From contig URZI01000003.1 of NCBI GenBank assembly GCA_900552385.1, positions 69,118-133,117 of the forward strand: DNA of 64,000 nucleotides, read 5' to 3'. The translations under genes were made by a program, and so were the position numbers. The stretch is from an uncultured Collinsella sp. GTDB taxonomy: Bacteria > Actinomycetota > Coriobacteriia > Coriobacteriales > Coriobacteriaceae. Positions 34,050 to 43,106 of this stretch are shown in pieces. The notes under the pieces were generated by a model. The model saw only the letters and a program-made list of their open reading frames with translations. It did not search any database and was not told the origin of the DNA. Each line of letters starts with the position of its first letter. Positions within the stretch are counted from its first letter, which is position 1.

Positions 34050-37000
34050 TTACGCCTCCTTCTTGGTCGAAGCAACAGAACCGGTAGCGGCCACGGGCGC
34101 AGCGCCCGCGCCAGCGACACCACCCGCCACATCAAAGCGAGCGACATCGGCGGCGTCGGCGCGACCGGTCACAATGTCAAACGCCAGCTCCTCGGCCTGC
34201 GCATGCGTCTTGCCGACGGCCTCGGCGGCGGCGACAATCGCCAGCACGCGCTCGTACTCGGTTGGAATGACCTTCACAAAGTGCTTGCTCATCGTCTCAA
34301 AGCTGTAGAGCAGCTTAATGCCGCGCGGGCTCTGCGTCGCGTCCACGTGCTCCTGGATGAGCTCGCGAATCTGCGCCAGCTCACCGGCCGTCGGGGCTTT
34401 AAGCTCAACGCTCTCGTGGTTCACACGGGCATCGAGCGTGCCGTACTGGTCAAAGACGTAAGCCACGCCGCCCGTCATGCCGGCGGCGAAGTTCTGCCCG
34501 ACCTCGCCCAGGATGAGCGCCAGACCTCCCGTCATGTACTCGCAGCCATGGTTGCCGCAGCCCTCGACCACCACGGTGGCACCGGAGTTGCGTACGCCAA
34601 AGCGCTGGCCGGCCAGGCCGTTAATGAAGCCGCGACCGCTCGTAGCGCCAAAGAACGCAACGTTGCCCACGATGATGTTCTCGTCGAACTTGTAGGTCGC
34701 ATGCGGGTTGGGGCGCACCGACACCTCGCCGCCCGAAAGGCCCTTGCCAAAGTAGTCGTTGGCGTCGCCGCACACGTTGAGCGTAATGCCGCGCGGCAGG
34801 AAGGCGCCAAAGCTCTGACCGGCCGAACCATCGCAATCGATGGTGATGGAGCCGGCGGGCAGGCCCTCGGGATGCGCCTTGGTCACCGCGTTGCCCAAGA
34901 TGGTGCCCACGCAGCGGTTGACGTTGGCGATATCGGCGCGAAAGCGAATCGGACGCAGGTGCGCACGGGCATCGGCCGTATAGGGCACAAACAACGTGGA
35001 GTCGAGCGTCTTATCGAGCTCGCTGTCCGCAGCCATCTGGGGCAGGAAGTGACAGCCGTCGGCGCCCGGGATGTGGGCACCAAACTCACAGGTCGCGCTT
35101 GCCAGCACGGGCGACAGATCGAGCAGGTTGGCCTTGCGGTTGCCCGGGACCTCGATCTGGCGCAGGCACTCGGGATGGCCGACCATCTCGTCGACGGTGC
35201 GGAAGCCCAGGCTCGCCATGACCTCGCGCAGCTGCTCGGCAACAAAGAGCATAAAGTGCTCGACGTGCTCCGGCTTGCCGCGGAAGCCGCGACGCAGGCG
35301 ACAGTTTTGCGTGGCGATGCCGGCCGGGCAGGTATCCTGCTGGCAGTCGCGCTGCATGAGGCAGCCCATGGAGATGAGCGGCATGGTCGCAAAGCCAAAC
35401 TCCTCGGCACCCAGCAGGCAGGCGACGGCAACATCGGTGCCGTCCATGAGCTTGCCGTCGGCCTCGAGCACCACGCGCGAGCGCAGGCCGTTTTGCAGCA
35501 GCGTCTGCTGGGCCTCGGCAAGGCCAAGCTCCAGCGGCAGACCGGCGTGCCAGATCGAATCGCGCGCCGCGGCACCGGAGCCGCCGTTGTGGCCGCTGAT
35601 CAAGATCTTGTCGGCGGCACCCTTGGCCACACCGGTGGCGATGGTGCCGACACCGGCCTCGCTGACCAGCTTGACCGACACGCGAGCGCCGGGGTTGGCG
35701 TTCTTAAGATCGAAGATCAGCTCTGCCAGATCCTCGATGGAGTAGATGTCGTGGTGCGGCGGAGGCGAGATCAGGCCGATGCCGGGCGTGGACTGACGGA
35801 CCTCGGCAATCCAGGGGTAGACCTTCTTGCCGGGCAGGTGACCACCCTCGCCAGGCTTGGCGCCCTGGGCCATCTTGATCTGAATCTCGAAGGCGCTGCA
35901 CAGGTAGCGGCTCGTCACGCCAAAGCGCGCGCTTGCCACCTGCTTGATGGCGGAGTTCTTGGAGTCACCGTTGGCCAGCGGGGTCTCTCGGCGCGGATCC
36001 TCGCCGCCCTCGCCGGAGTTGGAACGGCCGTGCAGGCGGTTCATGGCGATGGCCATGCACTCGTGTGCCTCTTTGCTGATGGAACCGTACGACATGGCGC
36101 CGGTGTTAAAGCGGCGGACGATGTTGAGCGCGGGCTCGACCTCGTCGAGTGCCACCGGGGTGCGGCCGCCGGCATCAAAGTCCAGCAGGTCGCGCAGGCG
36201 CACGGCACGGCCGGTGCGGTGCAGGCGGGCGCTGCACTCCTTAAAGGTGTCGTAGCTGTCCTCGCGGCAGGCGGTCTGCAGCAGGTAGACGGTCTGCGGG
36301 TCGATAAGGTGATCCTCGCCGCCGAGCGGGCGCCACTTGGTCAGACCCAGCGTGGGCAGCTGATCGGGAGCCGGGCTCTTGAGGATAGCGAGCGCGGCGT
36401 CGTAGCGCTCATTTTGCTCGCGCTCGACGTCCTCGATACCCATACCGCCCACACGGCTCACCGTACCGGCAAAGTACGCGTTGACGAACTCCGGCGTAAA
36501 GCCCACGGCCTCGAAGATCTGCGCCGAATGGTAGCTCTGCACCGTGGAGATGCCCATCTTTGACATGATGGAGACAATGCCGGCAGTCGCAGCCTTATTG
36601 TAGTTGGCGATGCCCTGCTCGGCCGTCACGTCCAGGTCGCCGCGTGCCGCCAGATCGCGGATGCACGCATGTGCGTTGTACGGATAGATGCCGCTCGCGG
36701 AGTAGCCCACCAGTGCCGCAAAGTCGTGCGGGGACACGGCGTCGCCGCACTCCACCACGATATCGGCAAAGGTGCGCACGCCAGCGCGGATCAGATGGTT
36801 GTGCACGCAGCCCACGGCAAGCAGCGACGGCACGGGCACCTCGCCCGCTTCGGCGCGATCGCTCAACACCACGATGTTCACGCCGTCGCGGACCGCAGCC
36901 TCAACGTCCTCTGCGAGCTGTTTGAGTGCAGCCTGCAGCGCGCCCTCGCCGGCATCGCGGCGGTAGACGGCACGGAAGCGACGGGTCTTAAAGCCCACGC

Positions 37001-38756
37001 GGTCGATGGCGCAGATACGCTCGAACTCCTCCTCGTTGAGCAGCGGACGCTCCAGACGCACCAGCTGGCAGGCCGTGCGGGAGTCCTCGAGCAGGTTGCC
37101 GTGGTTGCCCAGGTAGAGCGTGGTCGAGGTGACCATATGCTCGCGTAGGGCGTCGATCGGCGGGTTCGTGACCTGAGCGAACAGCTGATAGAAGTAGTCA
37201 AAGAACGAGCGCGTCTTCTTGGACAGGCAGGCCAGCGGCGCGTCGATGCCCATCGAGGCGAGCGGGGCCTTACCCTGCTGGGCCATGGGACGCACGACCT
37301 CGTCGACGTCATCCCAGTGGTAGCCGAGCTTGGCCATTCGCACGGCGGCGGACACCTCGGCGTCCTCGGCGGGCGCTGCCGCAACGGGCTCATCGAGCGC
37401 GTCAACGGTCAGCGTCTCCTCGGCAATCCAGTCGCGGTAGGGCTTTTCCTTGGCATAGCGGGCACGCAGCTCGTCGTTGTAGATGACGCGCCCGCGGGCA
37501 AAATCGACCTCGAGCATCTGGCCCGGTCCCAGACAGCCGCTCGTCAGGATGTTCTCGGGGCTCACCTCGATGGTGCCCACCTCGCTTGCCAGCATAAAGC
37601 GGCCGTCGCGCGTCACATAGTAGCGGGCGGGACGCAGGCCGTTGCGGTCGAGGGCAGCGCCCAGCGTGCGACCGTCGGTAAAGGCGATGGCGGCCGGACC
37701 GTCCCACGGCTCCATGAGCATGGACTGGTAGGCGTCGTAGGCGCGGCGCTCCTCACTCAGGCTGTCGTTGTGGTCCCACGGCTCGGGCAACAGCATGGAC
37801 GCGGCACGCGTAAGCGGGCGACCGTTCATGACCAAAAACTCAAGCACGTTGTCCAGAATCGCGGAATCGGAGCCCTCGCGGTTGATGATGGGCATCACGC
37901 GCTCAAGATCATGCTGCAGCACGGGACTGTACAGGTTGGGCTCGCGGGCGCGGATCCAGTTGACGTTGCCCTTGAGGGTGTTGATCTCGCCGTTGTGGAT
38001 GATAAAGCGGTTGGGGTGCGCGCGCTCCCAGCTGGGTGTAGTGTTGGTGGAGTAGCGCGAGTGGACGAGCGCCACGGCCGTTTTGACGGCGGCGTCGTTG
38101 AGATCGATGAAGAAGCGGCGCATCTGCGTGGCGACCAGCATGCCCTTGTACACGATGGTGCGCGAGCTCATGGAGCACACGTAGAAGATCTTGTCGCGCA
38201 GGGCGAACTCGGCGTCGGCCTTCTTTTCGATGGTGCGGCGGCACACATACAGACGGCGCTCGAAGGCGTCGCCCGCCGGCGTGTCGTCCGGACGGCCCAG
38301 GAAGGCCTGCAGGATAGTGGGCATGCAGGCGCGGGCCGTCTCACCCAGATCGTGCGGGTCGACCGGCACCTCGCGCCAAAAGAGCAGCGGCACGCCAGCC
38401 TCGGCGCAGCCCTCCTCAAACACGCGACGGGCATCCTCTACGCCCTTGTCGTCCTGCGGGAAGAACAGCATGGCCACGCCATAGTCGCCCTCTGCCGGCA
38501 GAATCTGGCCGCACTTTTGAGCCTCTTTGCGGAAAAAGTGATGCGGAACCTGAAACAGGATGCCGGCGCCGTCGCCGGTGTTCTTCTCGAGTCCCGTACC
38601 GCCGCGGTGCTCCAAGTTGACCAGAATGGACAGCGCATCGTCCAGAATCTGGTGATGGCGCTCACCGTTGATATCGGCAAGCGCGCCGATGCCACATGCA
38701 TCGTGGTCGAATTCGGGGCGATAAAGGCCCTGCTGCTGAGCGGAATCTGCCTGCAT
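34050..38756 (-). CDS. gltB: Glutamate synthase large subunit
   Basis: 1568 residues, full length. The class II glutamine amidotransferase nucleophile is Cys21 (DACGIG), placing about 20 residues of propeptide before it. The central and FMN-binding domains carry GEGGEDP and EAGVGTIATG, the 3Fe-4S cysteines are in GCLMQRDCQQDTC, and the C-terminal beta-helix is Gly-rich. The start ATG (38754-38756) has GGGGAGG. It makes two glutamates from glutamine and 2-oxoglutarate with GltD. Divergent from mntH. Confidence 0.96.
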   Translation of the reverse strand: MQADSAQQQGLYRPEFDHDACGIGALADINGERHHQILDDALSILVNLEHRGGTGLEKNTGDGAGILFQVPHHFFRKEAQKCGQILPAEGDYGVAMLFFPQDDKGVEDARRVFEEGCAEAGVPLLFWREVPVDPHDLGETARACMPTILQAFLGRPDDTPAGDAFERRLYVCRRTIEKKADAEFALRDKIFYVCSMSSRTIVYKGMLVATQMRRFFIDLNDAAVKTAVALVHSRYSTNTTPSWERAHPNRFIIHNGEINTLKGNVNWIRAREPNLYSPVLQHDLERVMPIINREGSDSAILDNVLEFLVMNGRPLTRAASMLLPEPWDHNDSLSEERRAYDAYQSMLMEPWDGPAAIAFTDGRTLGAALDRNGLRPARYYVTRDGRFMLASEVGTIEVSPENILTSGCLGPGQMLEVDFARGRVIYNDELRARYAKEKPYRDWIAEETLTVDALDEPVAAAPAEDAEVSAAVRMAKLGYHWDDVDEVVRPMAQQGKAPLASMGIDAPLACLSKKTRSFFDYFYQLFAQVTNPPIDALREHMVTSTTLYLGNHGNLLEDSRTACQLVRLERPLLNEEEFERICAIDRVGFKTRRFRAVYRRDAGEGALQAALKQLAEDVEAAVRDGVNIVVLSDRAEAGEVPVPSLLAVGCVHNHLIRAGVRTFADIVVECGDAVSPHDFAALVGYSASGIYPYNAHACIRDLAARGDLDVTAEQGIANYNKAATAGIVSIMSKMGISTVQSYHSAQIFEAVGFTPEFVNAYFAGTVSRVGGMGIEDVEREQNERYDAALAILKSPAPDQLPTLGLTKWRPLGGEDHLIDPQTVYLLQTACREDSYDTFKECSARLHRTGRAVRLRDLLDFDAGGRTPVALDEVEPALNIVRRFNTGAMSYGSISKEAHECMAIAMNRLHGRSNSGEGGEDPRRETPLANGDSKNSAIKQVASARFGVTSRYLCSAFEIQIKMAQGAKPGEGGHLPGKKVYPWIAEVRQSTPGIGLISPPPHHDIYSIEDLAELIFDLKNANPGARVSVKLVSEAGVGTIATGVAKGAADKILISGHNGGSGAAARDSIWHAGLPLELGLAEAQQTLLQNGLRSRVVLEADGKLMDGTDVAVACLLGAEEFGFATMPLISMGCLMQRDCQQDTCPAGIATQNCRLRRGFRGKPEHVEHFMLFVAEQLREVMASLGFRTVDEMVGHPECLRQIEVPGNRKANLLDLSPVLASATCEFGAHIPGADGCHFLPQMAADSELDKTLDSTLFVPYTADARAHLRPIRFRADIANVNRCVGTILGNAVTKAHPEGLPAGSITIDCDGSAGQSFGAFLPRGITLNVCGDANDYFGKGLSGGEVSVRPNPHATYKFDENIIVGNVAFFGATSGRGFINGLAGQRFGVRNSGATVVVEGCGNHGCEYMTGGLALILGEVGQNFAAGMTGGVAYVFDQYGTLDARVNHESVELKAPTAGELAQIRELIQEHVDATQSPRGIKLLYSFETMSKHFVKVIPTEYERVLAIVAAAEAVGKTHAQAEELAFDIVTGRADAADVARFDVAGGVAGAGAAPVAATGSVASTKKEA

Positions 38757-38937
38757 CGCGATCCTCCCCTAGGTGTTAGACAGTCAGTTGATTAGGCATA
38801 CTAGGTGCATCGCCGGCCCGTTGTGTTTCCCGCCCGTTTCGAAACAATCGCGTAACGCACGCCCTACGAGTGGACACCGCCGAGCTCAAGACGACAACAA
38901 GGGCCCCAAGTTCGACCTGTAAGCTCACCGCTTCAAA

Positions 38938-38996
38938 CATCTCAATCTGTAACAGTAAGACCCAATTTCCATCCCTAGTTGTTACAGATCAAGACA
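38938..38996. repeat. 59-nt palindrome family, copy R6
   Basis: The arms catctcaatctgtaaca and tgttacagatcaagaca lie in the gltB-mntH divergent region. Confidence 0.8.
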
Positions 38997-39040
38997 TTTC
39001 GCAGCCCCCTTTCACCATCCTATTCAAATACAGCAATTTT

Positions 39041-39056
39041 GTTAGTCTTGATTAAC
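39041..39056 (+). promoter_or_regulatory. MntR/DtxR-like operator candidate upstream of mntH
   Basis: GTTAGTC-TT-GATTAAC forms 7-bp arms with one mismatch about 60 bases ahead of the mntH start, in the expected promoter zone. DtxR-family regulators of NRAMP genes bind similar AT-rich palindromes. No mntR gene is in the window. Confidence 0.45.
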
Positions 39057-39116
39057 TTTTGAGCCTAAAACGGGTATCCTTTCCGGCGCCAAGCAAACGG
39101 CACGCAGGAGCGCACC

Positions 39117-40373
39117 ATGATCAACCATCTCAAACATCATTTTGGCTCCCGACGCACCGGCGGTCACGGAGGACTCGACATCGCACGGCATATCGGCCCC
39201 GGATTGCTCGTGACCGTCGGCTTTATCGACCCGGGCAACTGGGCCTCCAATATGGCCGCGGGCTCGCAGTTTGGCTACGCGCTGCTGTGGATCGTCACGC
39301 TGTCCACGATTATGCTGATCGTCTTGCAGCACAACGCGGCGCACCTGGGCATCGCCACGGGCACCTGTCTTGCCGAGGCCACGACACACTACCTCCCCCG
39401 CATCGTGGGACACATGGTGCTCGCCAGCGCCTATCTCGCGACCATCGCCACCGCCATGGCCGAAGTCCTGGGTGGCGCGATTGCCCTTCAAATGCTCTTT
39501 GGGCTGCCCGTGCGCGCGGGCTGCGTCATCGTGGCGGCAGTATCGATGGCGATGCTCATGACGAGCTCCTACAAGCGCGCCGAGCGATGGATCATCGCCT
39601 TCGTAGGCGTGGTAGGACTCTCGTTTTTGGCTGAGCTTACGCTGGTCAAGGTCGACTGGCCGCAGGCCACCGCAAGCTGGATCACACCCAGTATGCCCAC
39701 CGGCTCGGCCGCGATTATCGTAAGTGTCCTAGGCGCGGTTGTTATGCCTCACAACCTCTTCCTGCACTCCGAGGTCATCCAATCCATGCACTTCGAAGGC
39801 CAAGGCGAGCAGGTTATCGAGGAACGTCTGCGCTACGAGCTCTTCGACACGCTCTTTTCGATGGGCGTGGGCTGGGCGATCAACTCGGCCATGGTCATCC
39901 TGGCCGCAACGACCTTCTTTGCGCACGGCATTGTCGTAGACGACCTCGCCGTCGCAGCGGACACGCTCTCCCCCATTCTGGGCCCGGCAAGCTCGACCAT
40001 CTTTGCGGTGGCACTGCTGTTTGCGGGCATATCGAGTAGTGTGACGGCGGGCATGGCGGCGGGCACCATCACCGCGGGCATGTTCGACGAGGAATACGAC
40101 ATCCACGACCGGCACTCATCGATTGGAGTGGCGGTCTGTTTCGTCGGCGCAGTGGCGGCGTGCCTGATCGTCCCGAATCCTTTTGAGGGTCTCATCTGGA
40201 GTCAGGCGCTGCTGTCGCTTCAGTTGCCGATTACGGTCTTTGTGCTCATACGACTCACCAGTTCGCCCCGCGTTATGGGCAAATACGTCAACTCGCGCCC
40301 GCTCAACGCGCTGCTCGTAGGAATCGGCGTCATCGTGACGATTCTCGACATCGTGCTGCTAACGGGGATGTAA
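39117..40373 (+). CDS. mntH: NRAMP-family divalent metal (Mn2+/Fe2+) transporter
   Basis: 418 residues with about eleven membrane helices. The metal-site motif in helix 1 is FIDPGNWASN (DPGN), and helix 6 has VVMPHNLFLHSE (MPH), both intact. The N-terminus is cytosolic and short. It should import Mn2+ or Fe2+ with protons. The start ATG (39117) has AGGAG. A palindromic box upstream suggests metal-dependent repression. Confidence 0.93.
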   Translation: MINHLKHHFGSRRTGGHGGLDIARHIGPGLLVTVGFIDPGNWASNMAAGSQFGYALLWIVTLSTIMLIVLQHNAAHLGIATGTCLAEATTHYLPRIVGHMVLASAYLATIATAMAEVLGGAIALQMLFGLPVRAGCVIVAAVSMAMLMTSSYKRAERWIIAFVGVVGLSFLAELTLVKVDWPQATASWITPSMPTGSAAIIVSVLGAVVMPHNLFLHSEVIQSMHFEGQGEQVIEERLRYELFDTLFSMGVGWAINSAMVILAATTFFAHGIVVDDLAVAADTLSPILGPASSTIFAVALLFAGISSSVTAGMAAGTITAGMFDEEYDIHDRHSSIGVAVCFVGAVAACLIVPNPFEGLIWSQALLSLQLPITVFVLIRLTSSPRVMGKYVNSRPLNALLVGIGVIVTILDIVLLTGM

Positions 40374-40401
40374 TTGGGATGACGTGGCTGTCCAGATATA
40401 A

Positions 40402-40418
40402 CGTCTCAATCTGTAACA
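40402..40418. repeat. 59-nt palindrome family, half copy R7
   Basis: cgtctcaatctgtaaca matches one arm of the family, just downstream of mntH. The opposite arm is missing. Confidence 0.55.
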
Positions 40419-40443
40419 CGTGAGACTGTTTTAAACCGTCAGA

Positions 40444-40485
40444 TAAATCAAAAGGGTCCCGGCCGAGAATTCGACCGGGACCCTT
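40444..40485 (-). terminator. Terminator of the rubredoxin gene
   Basis: An 11-bp stem, aagggtcccgg (40452-40462) with ccgggaccctt (40475-40485), is followed by TTGATTTATC on the minus strand. It may also stop mntH transcription from the other side. Confidence 0.7.
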
Positions 40486-40524
40486 GGACAGAGCTATGTT
40501 CGGCTTTCGCCGTGTGCCTGCGAG

Positions 40525-40668
40525 TTACTCCTCGACGAGCTCAAACTGATCGGGACCGACGCCGCACACCGGGCACACGTAATCCTCGGGCAGCTCGGGC
40601 GTGTCGACCTCAACCTCGTAACCGCAAACGGTGCACACAAACTTATACGTCTTCTTTTCCTCAGCCAT
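40525..40668 (-). CDS. Short rubredoxin-like protein
   Basis: 47 residues, very short. A rubredoxin iron site is complete: CTVCGYEV near the N-terminus and CPVCGVGPDQFE near the C-terminus, the layout of the rubredoxin domain of rubrerythrins. It would be a one-electron Fe(SCys)4 carrier. The start ATG (40666-40668) has GAGGAG. It lies 88 bases after the flavin reductase gene and has its own promoter (40712-40739). The pair resembles the separate parts of a high-molecular-weight rubredoxin (Hrb) in acetogens. Confidence 0.85.
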   Translation of the reverse strand: MAEEKKTYKFVCTVCGYEVEVDTPELPEDYVCPVCGVGPDQFELVEE

Positions 40669-40711
40669 GATGTTCTCCTCTCGAACGTGACTGCTGGTGT
40701 ACTTACTTATT

Positions 40712-40739
40712 AGTATATATTCTCAATAGTATAATGCAA
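40712..40739 (-). promoter_or_regulatory. Promoter of the rubredoxin gene
   Basis: On the minus strand, TTGCAT (40739-40734) and TATACT (40717-40712) are 16 bp apart and about 45 bases upstream of the start. The surrounding AT-rich sequence stands out from the GC-rich neighbourhood. Confidence 0.6.
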
Positions 40740-40756
40740 GTATTTTTAGAACATTT

Positions 40757-41260
40757 CTAGCCTTGATACGACGAGGCTTTGGGCGGCGTCTTGCCCTTTA
40801 GCACCTTGTGATAGTAGTCGTACGTCAGCGGCGTCTCGTCGCTCAGGCGCTCGGCATCCTCGACCTCGCCAATAAACAGCAGATGCGTGCCCACATCCAC
40901 AGTGTCGATCAAACGGCAGCTAAACAGGGCCGCCGCGTGCTCGGGCACATAGGGCATGCCCAGAGCCGTCTCGCGGGTCTCGTATTTGGCAAACTTGTCA
41001 TAATCGCTGCTGGTGCGGAACCCAAAGTTACCGATGTAGAGCATGTCGGCGGTCTGATCGATCACGGTCAGCGCGAACGCTTTGGCCGATGCGATGACGC
41101 CCGAGGTGACATTGTCCTTGTTCACGGCAACCGAAATACGCGGCGGCATGGACGTCACCTGCACCGCAGTGTTGATGACGCAGCCGGCACGCAGCCCGTC
41201 TGCCGCAGCGCTCACCACGTACAGACCGCTCGGCATGGTAAAGAACGCAGTTTTGTCCAT
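40757..41260 (-). CDS. Flavin reductase-like (FMN-binding) domain protein
   Basis: 167 residues of the flavin reductase/flavoredoxin fold. It has the N-terminal PSGLYVVSAA, the FMN-contacting INTAVQVTSMPPRISVAVNK, and the FGFRTSSDYDKFAKY segment. In acetogens the same domain fused to rubredoxin forms Hrb; here a rubredoxin gene follows directly, suggesting NAD(P)H-to-rubredoxin electron flow for O2 or NO detoxification (inference). The start ATG (41258-41260) has GGGGAG; a 64-residue upstream extension is Cys/Arg-rich and runs over a repeat, so I rejected it. Confidence 0.85.
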   Translation of the reverse strand: MDKTAFFTMPSGLYVVSAAADGLRAGCVINTAVQVTSMPPRISVAVNKDNVTSGVIASAKAFALTVIDQTADMLYIGNFGFRTSSDYDKFAKYETRETALGMPYVPEHAAALFSCRLIDTVDVGTHLLFIGEVEDAERLSDETPLTYDYYHKVLKGKTPPKASSYQG

Positions 41261-41387
41261 AACGATCACTCCCCTAGCTCGGGTTGGAACCTCATGAATG
41301 TATGTACCCACAAAAAAGGCGGCACCCATAACGGACGCCGCCTTTGAGACATATGTGTCAGAACAGTAAGAAAGATGAGACGCCCGC

Positions 41388-41454
41388 AGTTGCGGTGAAA
41401 TAGGGACTGAATAGCCCCTCAAACAGGCAAAACAGTCCGTATTCCACCGCAACT
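41388..41454. repeat. 67-nt inverted-repeat family, copy B
   Basis: The arms agttgcggtgaaatagggac, plus tg (41388-41409), and the near-complement at 41433-41454 have two mismatches. It lies between smpB and the flavin reductase gene. Confidence 0.85.
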
Positions 41455-41466
41455 TATACAGAGTGC

Positions 41467-41937
41467 CTAGCGGTTGCGTTCCTTAAGGGCGCGGTCGATC
41501 TCGCGTTGGACATCACGCTTGGCCATGTCCTCGCGCTTGTCGTAGAGCTTCTTGCCGCGGCCCAGACCCAGCAGCAGCTTTACGCGGCCGTCCGTATTAA
41601 AGTAGAGTTCCAACGGAACCAGCGCATAGCCGCGGTTGCGAAGTTTGCCGTCAAGAAAGTCGATCTCCTTGCGGTGCAGCAGCAGACGACGCCGACGGTC
41701 GGGATCGCGATTCCACACGCCACCATGGCTATAAGGGTGGATATGCAGTCCGACGAGCCAGCACTCACCGCCACGAATCAGCGCAAAAGTGTCAGTGATC
41801 TGACAGGCGCGCTCGCGAATCGACTTGACCTCGGTGCCACTCAGTTCAATACCGCACTCAAATGTCTCATCGATAAAGTACTCGTGATGTGCCGAGCGAT
41901 TCTTGGAAATGAGTTTGCGCTCGCGCTTACTGGGCAT
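41467..41937 (-). CDS. smpB: SsrA-binding protein
   Basis: 156 residues. Hallmarks are present: ISKNRSAHHEYFIDETFECG, then IELSGTEVKSIR, LHIHPYSHGG and RKLLLHRKEI-like RRRLLLHRKEID. The basic C-terminal tail (KRDVQREIDRALKERNR) enters the mRNA channel. SmpB loads tmRNA on stalled ribosomes. The start ATG (41935-41937) has GGAGG, and its first 11 bases overlap the end of the TPR-like gene, so the two are coupled. The tmRNA gene itself is not seen in the window. Confidence 0.95.
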   Translation of the reverse strand: MPSKRERKLISKNRSAHHEYFIDETFECGIELSGTEVKSIRERACQITDTFALIRGGECWLVGLHIHPYSHGGVWNRDPDRRRRLLLHRKEIDFLDGKLRNRGYALVPLELYFNTDGRVKLLLGLGRGKKLYDKREDMAKRDVQREIDRALKERNR

Positions 41938-42844
41938 CGCCGGCCTCCTTGGCGCCGTCGGCGTTTGAGCCCGCAGCCTCGCGCTTTGCCTTGCGCTCGG
42001 CATTGAGCTCGGCGTCGCTCTCGCGCACCAGTTTGATAATCGCCGCGCAGGCCTCCTCGCCCACCAAATCGCGAGCACGCACCGTCAGGCGCGTCGCCTC
42101 CTGCTTGTCGCCGTCGCTTGCAGCATCGGTCGCACACATGATCAGGCAGATGGCGATCTCGGCCGAAGGTGAGGTCGGCACGCCCTGCAGGGCGAGCTCA
42201 CCCATCACGTGGTCGTCGCTCTCATCGGCGGCATCCGGATAGGTGGTATGGATCTTGTTGAGCAGGCGCGTCGTATGCGCATCGTTGGGCGCCAGGCGCA
42301 GCGCCAGACGCGCGCAGCCCACGGCAGCCGAAACGTTCTCGGTCTCGGGCTCCAAGAAGTACTGACCTAGATTGGCGTAAGCGCGGGCGGCGCACTTGCC
42401 ATCGCTTGCACGCTCCAGCACCGAGAACGAGAGCGATGCCCATTCCTGCTTGTCCTCGAGAGCGCGGAACAGCTCGGCCAAATCCAAGCGATAGTTGCAG
42501 TTCATGGGGTCCCAACGCACAGCCTGCATCAGGGCATTACGAGCGCTTACATAATCCTGCTGGCGAATGTAGGCAAACGCCATGTCAGAGTACAGGCGGT
42601 CAAACGGCACCTCGACCTGCACGAGCTCGCGCGGATCCTTCTCCACGCGGCGATAGGCCAAGCGCTCAAACTTGCTATCGAAGCTAAAGTACTGGCGCTT
42701 CTCCTCCGTCTTGCACTCGGCGTCGATATACTCCTCGGCGAGCTCCACCAGACGCTCCAGCAGCGGCGTCGCCGTAGCCAGGTCGCCCTGCGCCAGATAG
42801 TTCTCGGCATACGTGATGTCTTGCAAGCTGATGGGCAGATCCAT
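41927..42844 (-). CDS. TPR-like helical repeat protein, function unknown
   Basis: 305 residues, soluble, mostly helical. Segments such as ENYLAQGDLATATPLLERLV, AFAYIRQQDYVSARNALMQA and YANLGQYFLEPETENVSAAV have tetratricopeptide-like periodicity. The C-terminus is Ala/Glu/Lys-rich. The start ATG (42842-42844) has GAGGAG. It overlaps smpB by 11 bases in an operon, so a role near translation or its regulation is plausible but unproven. Confidence 0.75.
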   Translation of the reverse strand: MDLPISLQDITYAENYLAQGDLATATPLLERLVELAEEYIDAECKTEEKRQYFSFDSKFERLAYRRVEKDPRELVQVEVPFDRLYSDMAFAYIRQQDYVSARNALMQAVRWDPMNCNYRLDLAELFRALEDKQEWASLSFSVLERASDGKCAARAYANLGQYFLEPETENVSAAVGCARLALRLAPNDAHTTRLLNKIHTTYPDAADESDDHVMGELALQGVPTSPSAEIAICLIMCATDAASDGDKQEATRLTVRARDLVGEEACAAIIKLVRESDAELNAERKAKREAAGSNADGAKEAGDAQ

Positions 42845-42938
42845 GGCTACTCCTCGATCTGAGCGAAACACGGCAGGCGCCGTATATACGGTCAATACAC
42901 AAAACCCGGGTCTCTTACGAGGCCCGGGCGTTCAATTT

Positions 42939-43015
42939 TGGTAGCCCGTACCAGATTCGAACTGGTGATCTCCGCCTTGAGAGGGCGGCGTCCTAAACCG
43001 CTAGACGAACGGGCC
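42939..43015 (-). tRNA. tRNA-Glu (CTC)
   Basis: Read on the minus strand it folds as a standard cloverleaf: acceptor GGCCCGT/ACGGGCT, anticodon stem CCGCC/GGCGG with loop CTCTCAA (anticodon CTC) and T-arm ACCAGTTCGAATCTGGT. The 3' CCA is encoded. It lies 17 bases before tRNA-Gln in the transcript direction. Confidence 0.95.
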
Positions 43016-43032
43016 ATATGTAGCAAATGCAA

Positions 43033-43106
43033 TGGCTGGGATGGAGGGAGTCGAACCCCCATTGACGGAACCAGAATCCGCTGTCCTGCCATTAGACGAC
43101 ATCCCA
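43033..43106 (-). tRNA. tRNA-Gln (CTG)
   Basis: On the minus strand: acceptor TGGGATG/CATCCCA, anticodon stem GCGGA/TCCGT with loop TTCTGGT (anticodon CTG), T-loop GTTCGACTC and an encoded CCA. It is probably co-transcribed with tRNA-Glu. Confidence 0.95.

Larger units (their letters stand above)
38757..39116. other. Divergent gltB-mntH promoter region
   Basis: About 360 bases carry both promoters, palindrome R6 (38938-38996) and a DtxR/MntR-like box (39041-39056). No gene is supported; the short frame across it only reads through R6. Confidence 0.65.

Noticed and set aside
41467..43106. tmRNA gene near smpB
   Set aside because: The region beside smpB holds only tRNA-Glu and tRNA-Gln; no tRNA-like half plus tag-peptide frame is visible.
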